From contig OU015567.1 in NCBI GenBank assembly GCA_907165135.1, forward strand, positions 2,671,001 through 2,735,000: a stretch of 64,000 bases of DNA. The letters run 5' to 3'. A model generated the notes under the pieces. That model saw only the letters and a program-made list of their open reading frames with translations. It was not told the origin of the DNA and did not search any database. The stretch is from Oikopleura dioica. Its lineage: Eukaryota > Chordata > Appendicularia > Copelata > Oikopleuridae. Below are positions 14,170-25,008 of this stretch, in pieces. Both the position numbers and the translations under genes were made by a program. Each line of letters starts with the position of its first letter. The first letter of the stretch is position 1.

Positions 14170-14730
14170 ATGAAACTTTTCTTCTCCGTTCTTCTGCTTG
14201 CTATTGCAAATGGTGAAACAACAGGTAAGATATTCTTATGATAAAATGAGAGGTCGACGACGCATAACCAGTGTTAAGAATGTTACAAGAATAAGGATTG
14301 CCTGAGCAACACCACTCCCCAATGTCGCGATGGCAGCTGTATTTGTCAAGAAAACACCTGTCAAGTCGTCGAATGCACTCGAAAAAGACATTGTTCCGAC
14401 CAGGAAATCTGCGAGTCGAACATTTGCAAAGCTGTCGAGTGCACGGCGAATCGACATTGCAACGACTGCAGATTCTCCGGAGCAAGACAGGTCTGTGACA
14501 AAAACTCGAAAAAATGCGTCAAAGTAGAGTGCGTATGGAATAACGATTGTGGAGCCGCGGAAGTTTGCTTTCAGCATTCATGCCGTAAGGTCGAGTGCAA
14601 GAAAAACAGTCATTGTCAAGTCGGCGAAATCTGTAGCGACAACAGATGCCAAGCTGTGGAGTGCCTTAGTGACATAAATTGCGGAAATAATGAGTTTTGT
14701 AACTCGAACAACCTATGCCAAGAACAATAA
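14170..14730 (+). CDS. Small secreted cysteine-repeat protein
   Basis: Exon 1 encodes a clear signal peptide (MKLFFSVLLLAIANGETT). After a short intron (about 14225-14279), exon 2 encodes the rest and stops at 14728-14730. The mature part consists of about five units of 25-35 residues, each starting with a V-E-C motif (VVEC, AVEC, KVEC, KVEC, AVEC) and continuing H/N-C, several residues, I/V-C, then C. Each unit looks like a small disulfide-bonded module. The stop codon lies inside an AATAAA polyadenylation signal, a sign of extreme compaction. I do not recognise the family; EB-module or oikosin-like repeats are possible but unproven. Confidence 0.8.
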
Positions 14731-15020
14731 AGAATGTTTCCGCCATTCTTCTCGATATTGATTTCTACTTGAAAAATAAACATTTACTCATCCTACTATC
14801 AGTTTTCATAATTATTACAAAAATAAGTAAAAATTTTCTGTGGAACAAAGTGATATTTGATCAAGGTTTGGTGCACCTTTGTGAGCTTCCATCAAAGATA
14901 GGTATATTCAATATACTATATACAATATTGAATATCATCATTTTATCATATGATATAGCGGAGATCAGAGATTAAAAAATATTTGAAATAGTGGGGTTCT
15001 AAAATAATAAAGAGACAGGT
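14731..15020. other. Short AT-rich gap between convergent genes
   Basis: About 290 bases between the 3' ends of two convergent genes. It is AT-rich, with no coding pattern beyond a weak hydrophobic ORF. The minus-strand gene has an AATAAA-type signal just after its stop. Confidence 0.4.
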
Positions 15021-18000
15021 TTATTTTTCAACAGTATCTTCAAGAAGAGCAGCACCCTTGTAAAACATTTCAGCGAAAAGGTTTTCGACGTAGTAGTTCG
15101 AAATCGGCTGTCCCAAGAAGGTTTCGACGGAGCGCTCTTCAATCTGGAAGCATTTGTCGCCCTCGTGCCATGCATGAGCTTCGGACTCAATTTGACCAGA
15201 TCTAGAACGATGATGGAAAACAATGGACGAGGTTTTTTCTTACTTTGTCGAAATTGTTCCTTCGTTGTCGATGGTGTAAGAGCCTTCGTTCAAGAACTGA
15301 CCCATAAGACCTTCTGGATTTTTGATTCCGAAAACATCTTCCAACTCGATTCCCAAGCTTCCAACTCCCGGCTAAAAAAGTCTTTTGCTGTTAAACAGGG
15401 AGAGGCATTACCTTGACAGTAAGTCGGAATCGGAAACCATCTTGCTGAACGATCTCGACATTGTGTCTGTTTCGGTGGTGCTCGTGGTCAGCGGGCTAGA
15501 ACTGCTGATCATTGAATAAATCTTCCTTTCTCACCTTCATTTTGAGATGAACATCGTAAAAGTACTCATCAACGGTGTCCTCGGATGGATTGTATTTGAT
15601 CAGCAATTTGCCATTTTCGTAGACTTCGAGAGTGTCCTAGAAAACCTTTTTTCTAGATCTTGAATTGAATAATTACTCGAGTAAGAGCCATTTGGGTTCC
15701 TTGAGGACTGGTGTAGCCAATGGCAGTGAGGAATTGCTTCTTGCCCTTCTGGACGTTTTTGAAAAGACCGTTCAATTCCAAGTTTGAGCTCGCATCACTA
15801 AGCGGGTGTCAATTAGATAGACAATGTTTAAAATACCTGATGAGATCGATGATCGATCCAGAGACAGCATTCACATCGAGACAGACGGGAGTCTCGCCAG
15901 GAGATGTAACTCGGAAGTGGGGATCACCGTAGCCAGCCATGCTGCTGCAGTAATAAGAGCCAACAGTGTTGGTACAAACAGGCATTGGCTCGGAGCAAGG
16001 ACAGCCGCCGGCGTAGGAATTAGCAGAGTTGCAAGGGGCGCACTCGTCGATATCGCCACAGCCATTTCCGGCATCACTGTAGGTAGCTGCTTGATAATTG
16101 TTGCCTTTGAGAAGATGAAATAATATCGTTTTGGAAAAACGTATCTGTTATAAAATAAATCTTTTCCTGATGATCCAGTGTAGGTTCCGCTTGAAGAAGG
16201 GTAAGTTGATGATCCAGATGATCCGGAGTTTGAATAGCTTGATCCAGAAGATGAAGATGGGTAGTTGGAACCGGATGATCCAGAGGAAGCTGGGTAACTG
16301 GAGCTTGGGTATGTAGCTGAACCAGCTGGGGCATTGCCAGTGCTAATCGTGCCAGTAGAAGCATCATAAGTCGACGCCCAATCAGGTTTAGCTCGATCGC
16401 CATCACCTGGCGCCATTCGTCCATTTCCTTTAAGACCTTTGCCGCACATGCACTGAGGACCATTGCTAGTGTCCTGGCAAGTGGCGCCACCGACACAAGG
16501 GTTGTAGTCGCCACAAGTCTGCATGGGAGCATAGCAAGTGATTCCATCGCCAGTCCATCCGCTTGGGCAAGTGCAGTTGAAACCAGTTTGAGTGTTGGTA
16601 CAAGAGGCGTTGGACGCACAGTTGTGAGTTCCAAGGGCACACTCGTCAACGTCGTCTTGTTCGCAGGAATAGCCGTTGCCTGAGTAGCCTGTGCTACAGG
16701 CGCAAGAATAGCTACCAGGAGTGTTCATGCAAGTGGCGTTAGGAGCACAGTTGTCAGTGTTGGAATAGCACTCATCGATATCCTTGCATCCGTAGCTGCC
16801 GACGCCTGAGCCGGTGTAGCCAGATGGGCAAACACAGGTGTAGCCACCGTAAGCGCCTGGTTGACAAGTTGCCATTGGATCGCAATTTGCAGCGTCGCAG
16901 GGATTGACGTATACAGGCGAGCACTGATAGCCGTTACCTTGGTAGCCGTTGTTGCAGGTGCACTTGTACTGACCGTAATTGTTGGGAAGGTCAGTGCAGT
17001 AGGCGTTGACGTGGCAATTGTGCTGACCAGTGGCACATTCGTTGACTTCGTTAGGCTTGCAAGTGTAGCCATTGCCGTTGTAGCCGTTATTGCAAGTGCA
17101 CGCATAGCTTCCCACGGTGTTGACGCTTAAAATAAATAAGATCAAATTGAATCAAATATTGAAGATTCTCCAGGCAAGATCTCATTTGACATTGAGAGAA
17201 TGCTTAAAAATTATTCAAAAAAATCAGACAGAAAAACAAAAGAGCCTCGCCAGTCGGATTTAATTGATTGGACTCGTTCTATAAAAAAACCTGAATTTGT
17301 AACAAAACTAAATGAAGAGCCGCCGCAACATGGTCATCACTATCCGGCTAAGGAAATTTTTCAGAATTCAATCCCTATACTCGAAGCTGCCTAAAGAACC
17401 CTCTTACCCGAAGTGTACAATTTTTGTCGATTTGACCTTCCTCTCGAGATAATCTTCTGAAAATCTCAGATCATACCAAATCAATGATTTTGTTTCGAAC
17501 TGCACTTTAAGATTTTCCGAAAAATGAATACTTAGCGGTTAAACTGATATAAGTTATTTTGTTACTATAAAATTTTTATGTGACGACTACGTAAAAAAAC
17601 TTTTCTTATTCTTTTCTAATGATGATTTTCGAATTCTCCATACTGGAAAACCTATTGAAAAACTCAAAACCGGCGGAAAGGTGACTCCAAGAGATAGAGG
17701 GAAATTTTTCCTTTCTTGGAGCGAGCTGGGTGGCGTGAGAAAATCAGTACTCGTGGAGTACTAACTGGGCTTATCACGCCGAAATTTTGCGAAAAGGTGC
17801 GTAAGTCTTGTGCGAATACTCATTTGAGTTTTCAGGTCATTCCGACCCACCAGTTCCATTCAGCGGGTGATTAAATCCCGAAATCGACAAAAATTGTACA
17901 CTTCGGGTATAGGGGTTAAATATAAATAAATAAGTAGATACATAATAGACCATTATTAATGGTCGATAATTTATGGACCAAAATAACTGGTAAAATACAA

Positions 18001-19678
18001 AAATGAAAAAGATAACAGTTCTATGATGAGGGCAAGTTCAGCTTTGTCAATGGCGGCTTCAAGAGAGAAGTTAACAATTTGAATCATTCTCCTGCGAATT
18101 CATCGCTCTCATTTTCAAAGAATAAATTAATTGAGACTTTGGAAGGCCCAAAACCCCTCAGGACATGAGCAAAACCCCCAAGTATGAATAGTCAAAATGA
18201 TCCCTAGCTTCTGAGGATTCTAAAACTGTATTATATTCCCTGATTTATAAGCTCTAAAATGAGCTCATTTTTCATCAAGTTTACCTACTTATGGAGATAC
18301 GCTGTTAGAACTAGCGAAGACCATCAAAGAGAACGAGGAAAAAAACACACATTTCTTCGAGACGCAACAAAAAGAAATCTATTCCCTTCAAAGGCAATTG
18401 CATCTTCTAGAAACTGAAAAAGTGTCAATGGCTTCAAATCTAAAAACAAAAGATAAAACGATTGCCGATTTGCAAAAAGAACTCCAACAGCTCAAAAAGC
18501 GAAACGATAAATTGGTTTCTGAAAATACAGATCTCATGAAAATTAAATCGGACTATGAAAATATGAGCGAGATGTTTGGTCAATTCAGCGTTCAATTTAT
18601 GGAAAGCCGAGGTTTTTTGATACAATTTTATAGATAAGTTCAAATTCATTGAAAGGGCTCTCACCCACGTGCAAGATTTGCCATGAGATCTACGATACAA
18701 ATCTACATTTTCAAGCGACACTCAAATGTGGTCATACTTTCGGGGAAAACTGCATTCGCGACTCTTTACAAAGTAATGGCCGCTGCCCAGTTTGCAACAA
18801 AAGAGCAAATGCTTCTGATATAAACCGAGTCTACTAACATCTTTCAATAAAAGTCTCTATTTACCATTGTGCGTATGTATCGCAGTTATGACTTCCATTA
18901 GCGCATTCGTTCACATCCTTCGGAGTGCAGTTAACTCCGTTGCCTTGGTAGCCATTCTTGCAAATGCACTGGAATGACCCGACAGTATTAACGCATCGAG
19001 CATTGTAGTGACAGTTGTCAGTTCCCTTGTAGCACTCGTTCACATCAGGCTGAGAATACACGTTGCCATTGTTGTTGGTGTAGTTGACCTCTTCGTTTGG
19101 AGCGTAAAGTCCTTCGTATGTGTTCTTGTTTCCAGTGTTCTTGTTGTTATTCTGCTGCTGTTGTTTTTGAGCGTTTGGTCGTGGTTTTTGGGTGACTGGT
19201 TTCTTGGTTGGCCGCTGAGTTTTTCGAGGAGCCTCAGTTTTTGGCCGCTGAGTTGGTCGATTTTTAGGTCGCTGAGTCGGTCGCTGGGTTGGCCGCTGAT
19301 TTGGTCGACTGGGCCGTTGAGTTTGCTTTTGTTGGTTTTGGGAAGGCCGGGTTGGACGGGGCTTTGGAGTGACCTTCTTGATTGGCCGCTTGGTTGGCTT
19401 GTTGAACCACTTTGCTGGAGGTCGAGCTTTCTCGCCGTAGTCGGTGTCGTAGTCGGCGTAGTAGCCGTAGACAGCATTTTCGTAGTCGTTTTCGTAAGCT
19501 TGGAAGGAAGCAGCTAATGCACCGGGGCCTTCAAATGCGGCAAATGCGTCTTTTATGATTTCAAAACAAATTAATTCTGCTTTACTAGTTTCTCGCTGAC
19601 TTGATTTTTTGTAACCATTCCTGGATTAACCTCAACCTGAGCCTTCGCAGCGAGCACAAACGCGGAGAACAGCTTCAT
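15021..19678 (-). CDS. Secreted EGF-repeat protein with ITIH C-terminal-like domain
   Basis: Large extracellular protein. The start at 19678 gives a signal peptide ([14 protein letters not shown]). Then follow a Tyr/Asp-rich stretch, a basic Pro/Gln region with repeated TQRP units, and about seven EGF-like domains. Several of these have calcium-binding D-V/I-D/N-E-C starts and NTVGSY/F hydroxylation-type motifs. After a Ser/Gly/Tyr-rich linker (about 16320-16170) comes one more EGF domain (DIDECAPC). The C-terminus begins GDPHFRV and continues [20 protein letters not shown] and GLMGQF over six short exons to TAA at 15021. This resembles the C-terminal domain of inter-alpha-trypsin inhibitor heavy chains. 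A 1,739 nt intron (17126-18864) contains another gene. The intron at 16105-16166 starts GA rather than GT. The first splice junction, near 19590, does not fit GT-AG. Confidence 0.85.
17200..18837 (+). CDS. Coiled-coil RING-finger protein nested in an intron
   Basis: Probable E3 ubiquitin ligase lying wholly inside an intron of the antisense EGF gene. The best-supported part is the 3' end. A coiled-coil exon (about 18300-18587, heptad-like, Lys/Glu/Leu-rich) joins by a 47 nt GT-AG intron to a RING exon ending at 18837. RING ligands are C-x2-C (CKICHEI), C-x-H (CGHTFGENC) and C-x2-C (CPVCNKR), a complete C3HC4 pattern. AATAAA follows the stop at about 18846, 14 bases before the host gene's exon. 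An upstream exon is likely at about 18020-18150, after an acceptor. A 65-codon ORF from ATG at 17200 may be the first exon, but I could not find its donor. The inverted-repeat element at 17405 would then sit in this gene's own intron. Confidence 0.65.
17405..17909. mobile_element. MITE with 28 bp terminal inverted repeats and TA ends
   Basis: The left end (17407) reads CCCGAAGTGTACAATTTTTG and continues TCGATTT. The right end is its exact reverse complement, finishing CACTTCGGG at 17907. TA flanks both sides. At about 505 bp with no transposase frame, it fits a non-autonomous Tc1/mariner-type element. It sits in the intron that also hosts the RING gene. Confidence 0.75.
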
Positions 19679-20130
19679 GATTCTCTCTTACTCCGCCGAT
19701 ATCGCTTTTTAAATCTTATCAGGGCTAAAAGCGCTGCTCAGAATTGAATTCACGGATTTTCATAAAGGTCGAAATGCGCATTCGACTTTTCAGCCGCTTT
19801 TTCCTTCAACTTCTCGATTTTTCATTTTCAACAAATTAATTTTTGTATTTTATTAAAAACAATTAAACATTTACAAAAAACATAATAATGGGGCTTGGCA
19901 GAAACGATATATCATTTTTACAAAGTACAGAATTGTCAAATTACAGTCATTTAACCCTCTCATGTTTTCAATCATAAAATATCTCTTGGCCATTTTTAAA
20001 ATTGAAATATTTTCAAAACATGAGATGGAAAAATTCAAAAATAGATGGAAAGGGCATATTTTGATAATTTTGGAAGATTTTTCACTTCGGAAAATTGAAC
20101 CAGAATTATTCTTGATACAAGGTTAAGTGT
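19679..20130. other. Promoter-side region of the EGF gene; no gene seen
   Basis: AT-rich stretch upstream of the EGF gene start and downstream of the next minus-strand gene. A TTTAAA-type TATA-like sequence lies about 30 bases upstream of the EGF start. Nothing else is supported. Confidence 0.35.
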
Positions 20131-21127
20131 CTAGCTGTCTGATTTGTTGTTTAATAAAATGTTTCGTGCACGGGTTTCGCAGGTTTCTTTCACTCTTGGG
20201 CCGTGGCAGTCGTAGATGTATCTGAAAGTAGACAATGAGGTTATGGTTAGGGTTGAAAAAAAAAGATAATTTCTCAAAAAAATTTTTTTTTTGATAAAAT
20301 ATCTTCTGTGTTTACAGTACCTGTCACACCATTTCTTGATTCCAGTCGTCAATCGCTTCAATTTTCGATCAGAAGAGTTCTGGGATCGCATTAGCTTCAA
20401 TTCTTCTGGAGAGCAAAAAGCAGCCAATGATGCTAAAAAAACTCATCATGACCTAATTTTCGAGATATAAACTTACGATCAGCCTTGTCTTCCTCAGTGC
20501 AAGTGCTCAAGTCCTGGATCGCCAATCGGTCGCAAGCAAGATCGGACATACCCTCGCAGTCCTCCTCATCCGCATTTCGTCTTCGTCGACGAACGGGGTG
20601 CTTCCCGTTGACAAGTCGGTGGCGGTAGACGCTTCGACCTTTGGCGTTCGGGTTCTTGCGCAGCACCATTCCTCGCGTTTCTTCATCTGGATTTGGACCA
20701 CCGTTTTTCACAGCGGGCTAAAAAGAAGGAGTAAGAAAAATGAAATTCTCTTGTATATTAGAAAATCTTTAGAAAAAAAGGACTTACATCGTAGAAGCTG
20801 CATTGTTCTCGGTTGAAAGCTTCGTCAAGTTGGTTGATGAAACTCGTCATTCTAGTGCAGAATCGATCGTTCTTTCCATCAGGGAGGCCGCTTTGGCTCC
20901 AGGAGCAGAGAAATTGGTTCAAACTAAACGAAAAATATAAATCACCGGATTCTCTTATGATTGAGGGGTTTTATGGGTCTAGAATCGCCAAAGAACTATA
21001 CTTACGCTTGAAGTCGTCTCTGGGGATGGCTCGCCTTGATTCTGTTTCCATCGGCATCTTTCTTCGGCGCTTTGAAAAGTCCTTCTGCGGAACTGACAGC
21101 AAAGAGGATGGAAGACAAAATTTTCAT
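20131..21127 (-). CDS. Secreted cysteine-containing protein, family not recognised
   Basis: Five exons: 21127-21006, 20923-20788, 20717-20477, 20432 to about 20321, and about 20222-20131. All are joined by GT-AG introns in phase. The first exon encodes a signal peptide (MKILSSILFAVSSAEG). The mature protein has about ten scattered cysteines (FLCSWSQ, RFCTRM, REQCSFYD, EEDCEG, DLACDR, STCTEE, AFCSPEE, KWCDRY, YDCHG, ETCETR), an RRRRR cluster that could be a proprotein processing site, and a C-terminal NKSDS. It has no recognisable catalytic motif. A prohormone-like or matrix role is possible but not shown. The GC-rich block at 21230-21290 lies just upstream of the start. Confidence 0.78.
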
Positions 21128-23010
21128 TTTTGTGTATTTTTTCTTGATCGAAAAGCGAGAAAAAGTATTTGAAATTTACAAGGGAAGAGACTTCTACAGA
21201 ATCAGCGCTCTGAGATGCGTTTTTAAAGTCAAGCGCGCGCGCTCAGCGCAGAGGGCGCGAGAGAGGCGAAAGCAGAGAGCGCGAGTTGTCATGAAAAATT
21301 GTCCGAGTCGATTTTGACGATTTCCTGAAGATTGATTGAAAATGCATAGTAATTTATTTCAGAAAATTGGTAAAAATTATAAAAAAGAAAGCTTTTCCTT
21401 TTTTAGTTTTCTCAAAAAGAAAAGGGGTTCTGGAGATCAATAGAACGCTTAAAATTAAGGGCAATTAGAGGATACCCCATTAGTAATGGGTATTACCGGT
21501 TTTTAGTGGTTATAAATTATAAATTAAAATAGATAGCGAAAATCTAAAAATGCGATGATAAGTTATCATGAAAGCTCATAATTGGTCTTTTTTGCAGGGA
21601 AAAATGAAAAGAAATCAAAGATTTTAGCGTATAAAATTCTACTTTGAAAAGAAATGAATTGAACTTCGACAGGTTGAAATATCTATAAGCACCTCTCCCC
21701 ACCTGAATGACCAAAAACGCACGTCCGCTGTCAAAAAATAAAAATCCGTCGGATCCAAAGTTTATGAAAGGTCTGAGTGGTGCTCAAAGTTCAAGAAAAA
21801 TAAATCTTCAAATGGAGTTCCGTTCGGAAATGCAACAACTGAGTTCCCAAAAACAGGATCAGAGGGGATTTGCCGAAATGTGCACTGCAGATTTACAATC
21901 AACTCGGGCTCACGTGGTCAAGAATACTGAAGGGCGAAAAGGTTGGCAAAGGGATTCGTGGTCCAGGAACTGATCAACTTAAAATTCCCTCTGATTCATT
22001 TTAGTAAAACAGAGAGAACGACTTTTGAAATTGATCAGCTGTTTTGATAAAATGGAGAAAAGTAAGGGTGCGCTGGCTTTCCGAGTAAAATTTGCGCTTC
22101 GAGAAAGCTTCAAAAGAAACTGAACGCGGCAATTATAAAACTCAGATAGGAAAAAGCTCTAAAAACAACTCTGAATAATCCTCTGGGAAAATTTTCGCTG
22201 GAAAAGGATCAGGAGTTTGCGAGTTTCTTGAGAGGATTTTTCGCTAGGAAGTTTATGTTGTGACACCCTTATTTTTCAATTAAGGGGTTCATAAAATAAG
22301 GGTGTCATTATGAAAAAAAAGAGCTTGATTTGAAGGCTCTTTGAAGAAACCACAAAGTTGAGCGCTGGTTCATCACGTTTTCGCCCGTTCCATTCATTAA
22401 GATTTTCTCCCTAAAAATGAGAAAAATAGTAAAAATAAAATTGATAAATTTTCTGTTATGGAATTTCACGAACGCACAGAGCTATGTTTCAGGAAAGAGA
22501 TTTTCGAAGTCTTCAGAAATGACGCGAATTTTGATGTACCGAGAAAAAAGGTTGATTCTTAGCCTATTTTCCTCTGCGAAGTTCTTTTTTGTATATTTTA
22601 AAAATGGAATCGAATCTATAGTCAAAATACTGGATTTGGCGATTCAACGTAACAGGAAAGATTTATGCCAGAAAAATGCCCGTTACGATTAGCCCTATTT
22701 TGGGCTCACCAAATGTTGCTTTTTTGTACAAAAGTGCATAATCTGCTCTTTTTGATTTTTAATTTTTTAACTCCTCGACGCGTTTTTGAACTTTTTTTCG
22801 GGGAAACTGGTGTTCTAATGGGAGAGCTCATACAATAATTAAAGGATTTCCGGGTGACGAAGACTTGGTCAGATTTAACCCCTTGCTGCGGGTGTTCCTT
22901 GCGGCTTGAGCGTGTCTTAACCTATTACAGTATTACACGCACTCAGGCACCTCGACAATTACCCAAAGGAAGAAAAGAAAAAATTCTTTTATTAAATCAT
23001 GTGGTTATAA
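21128..23010. other. Gene-poor region with small foldback repeat
   Basis: About 1.9 kb with short ORFs only, none with a motif or a supported exon join. It begins with a CpG-rich block (about 21230-21290, GCGCGCGC) next to the divergent gene start. A small palindrome at about 22259-22306 has GTGACACCCTTATTTT facing AAAATAAGGGTGTCAT; the same end sequence recurs near 38868 and 40471. Confidence 0.45.
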
Positions 23011-23826
23011 TCAGTCGGAATCAGAGTTTGAGGAAGAAGAGTCAGAAGAATCCGATGATGATTCTTCAACTTCTTTAGGAGCTGGATACGGATGGTACTG
23101 TCCATAGGTAGGCATCATCTCGGGCTGACCTTGTGAAGGGTACCCTTGGTAGGGAACAGTTGGGTATCCTTGAATCGCAGAGACGGCTTCGTTAACAGGT
23201 TCTAAGAAATCATTTGGCGGAGTCTTGGAGAAAACTTCTTACCAATTGCTCCGGAATCAGAGGGGTCTCTGCAGCAACATGTGCAACCGATAAAGTTAGC
23301 TTGGAAGAAAGAAAGAGCCATGACGAGAGTCAAGAAGATCCATTCACAGATGACGATGGCAACGAAAGAACCCCAAAACGGCCCGCTTGTCGTTGGCATG
23401 CCGTAAAGATGGTAAAAAACACACCAAGTGATATAGCCATAAAACACAGCAGCAACAGATCCAGCAGCATTTCCCATAGCCGCTTTGTTTGACATTAAAA
23501 ATCGGTTTTTATACTGAAATCTTACCTGTTGGTCCAAATTTGGCGAAAAAGTCTACAAGTTCTTTATTTTTCGATACGCTAACACCTAACGATCCAGCTG
23601 CAATGCCCAGTCCTCCAGCGATGATTCCTGTTCCAAATGTCCATGAGCATATCCAAAAATACCCCGAATACACATCCATCCAAATCCATGTCGAATCAAC
23701 GATAATGAGAAGGATGGAGAAAGATATGAGGGTCGCTCCTATTGCCTTAAAAAAGTCTCCAATTTAAAAGACTTGTACTGGTACAAAGATCAAAACCTTT
23801 GAAACACTTTGATAATTATGCTTCAT
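23011..23826 (-). CDS. Four-transmembrane protein, MS4A/MARVEL-like
   Basis: Four exons: 23826 to about 23797, then about 23740-23525, 23482-23241 and 23198-23011. The start MKHNYQSVSK leads into a strongly hydrophobic segment (ATLISFSILLIIV). A second follows with small residues (TGIIAGGLGIAAGSLGV). A third includes AAVFYGYITWCVFYHLY, and a fourth FVAIVICEWIFLTLVMAL. It ends in a cytoplasmic tail with a CTCCC cluster, Tyr/Pro/Gln repeats (GYPTVPYQGYPSQGQ) and an acidic Ser/Asp terminus. Topology and the Gly-rich second helix resemble MS4A or other tetraspan proteins. An AATAAA signal lies right after the stop. Assignment to one family is tentative. Confidence 0.75.
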
Positions 23827-25008
23827 CTCTTGTTACAAGACGATTCTCTCTACTGAGTTTTTCTAGAGCAGAAGCAATATAAAGGCCCTGTCTATTTGTC
23901 GTCACCATTGATATTCATGGTTACCGTGTTTATCAGACGAAGGTCGGATATTTTTGACACGATAGGGAAATACAGAAGACTCGTAGGAATTTTTCTAGCC
24001 ATAACATAGTCGATTGTAGGAACATCTGTTTATTGGTAACTAAAGCACTTGAGAAAATTAAATAAGATTCATGTCAAGCTTGTCTTTATCCTCCTCCTCA
24101 TAATGCTGAAATTTCAACAAAAAAAAAAAAGAAATTTGATTAATTTTGAATGATAAAAAGTCGATTTATTTCAACAATTTGAACGCTTATCACTTGCTTG
24201 TCGGCGAATTTGACCGCCTAACAAGCCTTGTTTCATTTTTTGACACGTTTTGCCAGTCAATGACGCGTATTGATGTTGAAAAGTATTCGGTTCTAAAAAC
24301 GAGTTCAGATTCTTGTTTCAAGTCAATATGCGAGCCTTTGAATATAATTAACATTTAGCAAGATTCTCGAGAAATCGCGACAGCTTCTAAATATTGATTA
24401 TCATATTTACACGTAAATTCACACATGCAAGTGTAAATTCCGCTTCTTCGGACGTGAAGTTTTCGTAAAAATAAAACCGGTAAAAAAAGGAATTTGTCAA
24501 AAAAGGGGCGAACGAAAAGCCTCGATAGTTTTCTTTTTCTAGCTTCTTCTTTTTTCAAGAGTTGGACTAAGAATAAGGGCGTATCTCTTGAAATTTCAGT
24601 ATTTATTTTTACATCAATGATGATCGAAAACTCTCAAAAAAGGGTTGATAATGAACAGGAAAATTTATTAACAGTATTTTTTAATTAAAAATAACAAAGT
24701 GATACCCTTAATTTCAAAAACCTATCCCCAAAAAATGAATTTAAAGACCTCTTCTCCCTTATTTATCCGTAGACCCTTCTGAAACGTTTTAATTGTTTCC
24801 AAACAACAAAGTCTTTCAACAACCCGGTCTTCCGAAAATAAGCACTCCTAATCCCCTTTTCGCCCGATTAGACAACAGCAAGGGGGTTCACTTCAAAAAT
24901 GCGCGCTTAGCTACATTTCGATTTGATGAACACGTGGTTTTTTGGAGAAAAATTTTTGAAGAAAACAGCAATTTTCTCCTGGCGCGCGAGGTGCCGTAGA
25001 GATCGTGG
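23827..25008. other. Intergenic region, no gene recognised
   Basis: About 1.2 kb between the divergent four-TM gene and the cysteine-rich gene. It is AT-rich with short motif-free ORFs. It contains a lone repeat-like end (GTGATACCCTTAATTT, near 24700) and a CpG-rich patch (TGGCGCGCGAGG, near 24979) about 30 bases before the next possible start codon. Confidence 0.4.

Noticed and set aside
16074-16649. 191-codon open frame on the same strand as the EGF gene
   Set aside because: It is a shifted frame over the EGF and Ser-rich exons, which show clear domains in the other frame; composition is biased by those repeats.
19008-19517. 169-codon plus-strand frame rich in Val/Leu/Trp
   Set aside because: It is the complement of the TQRP-repeat exon of the EGF gene, whose frame continues into EGF domains.
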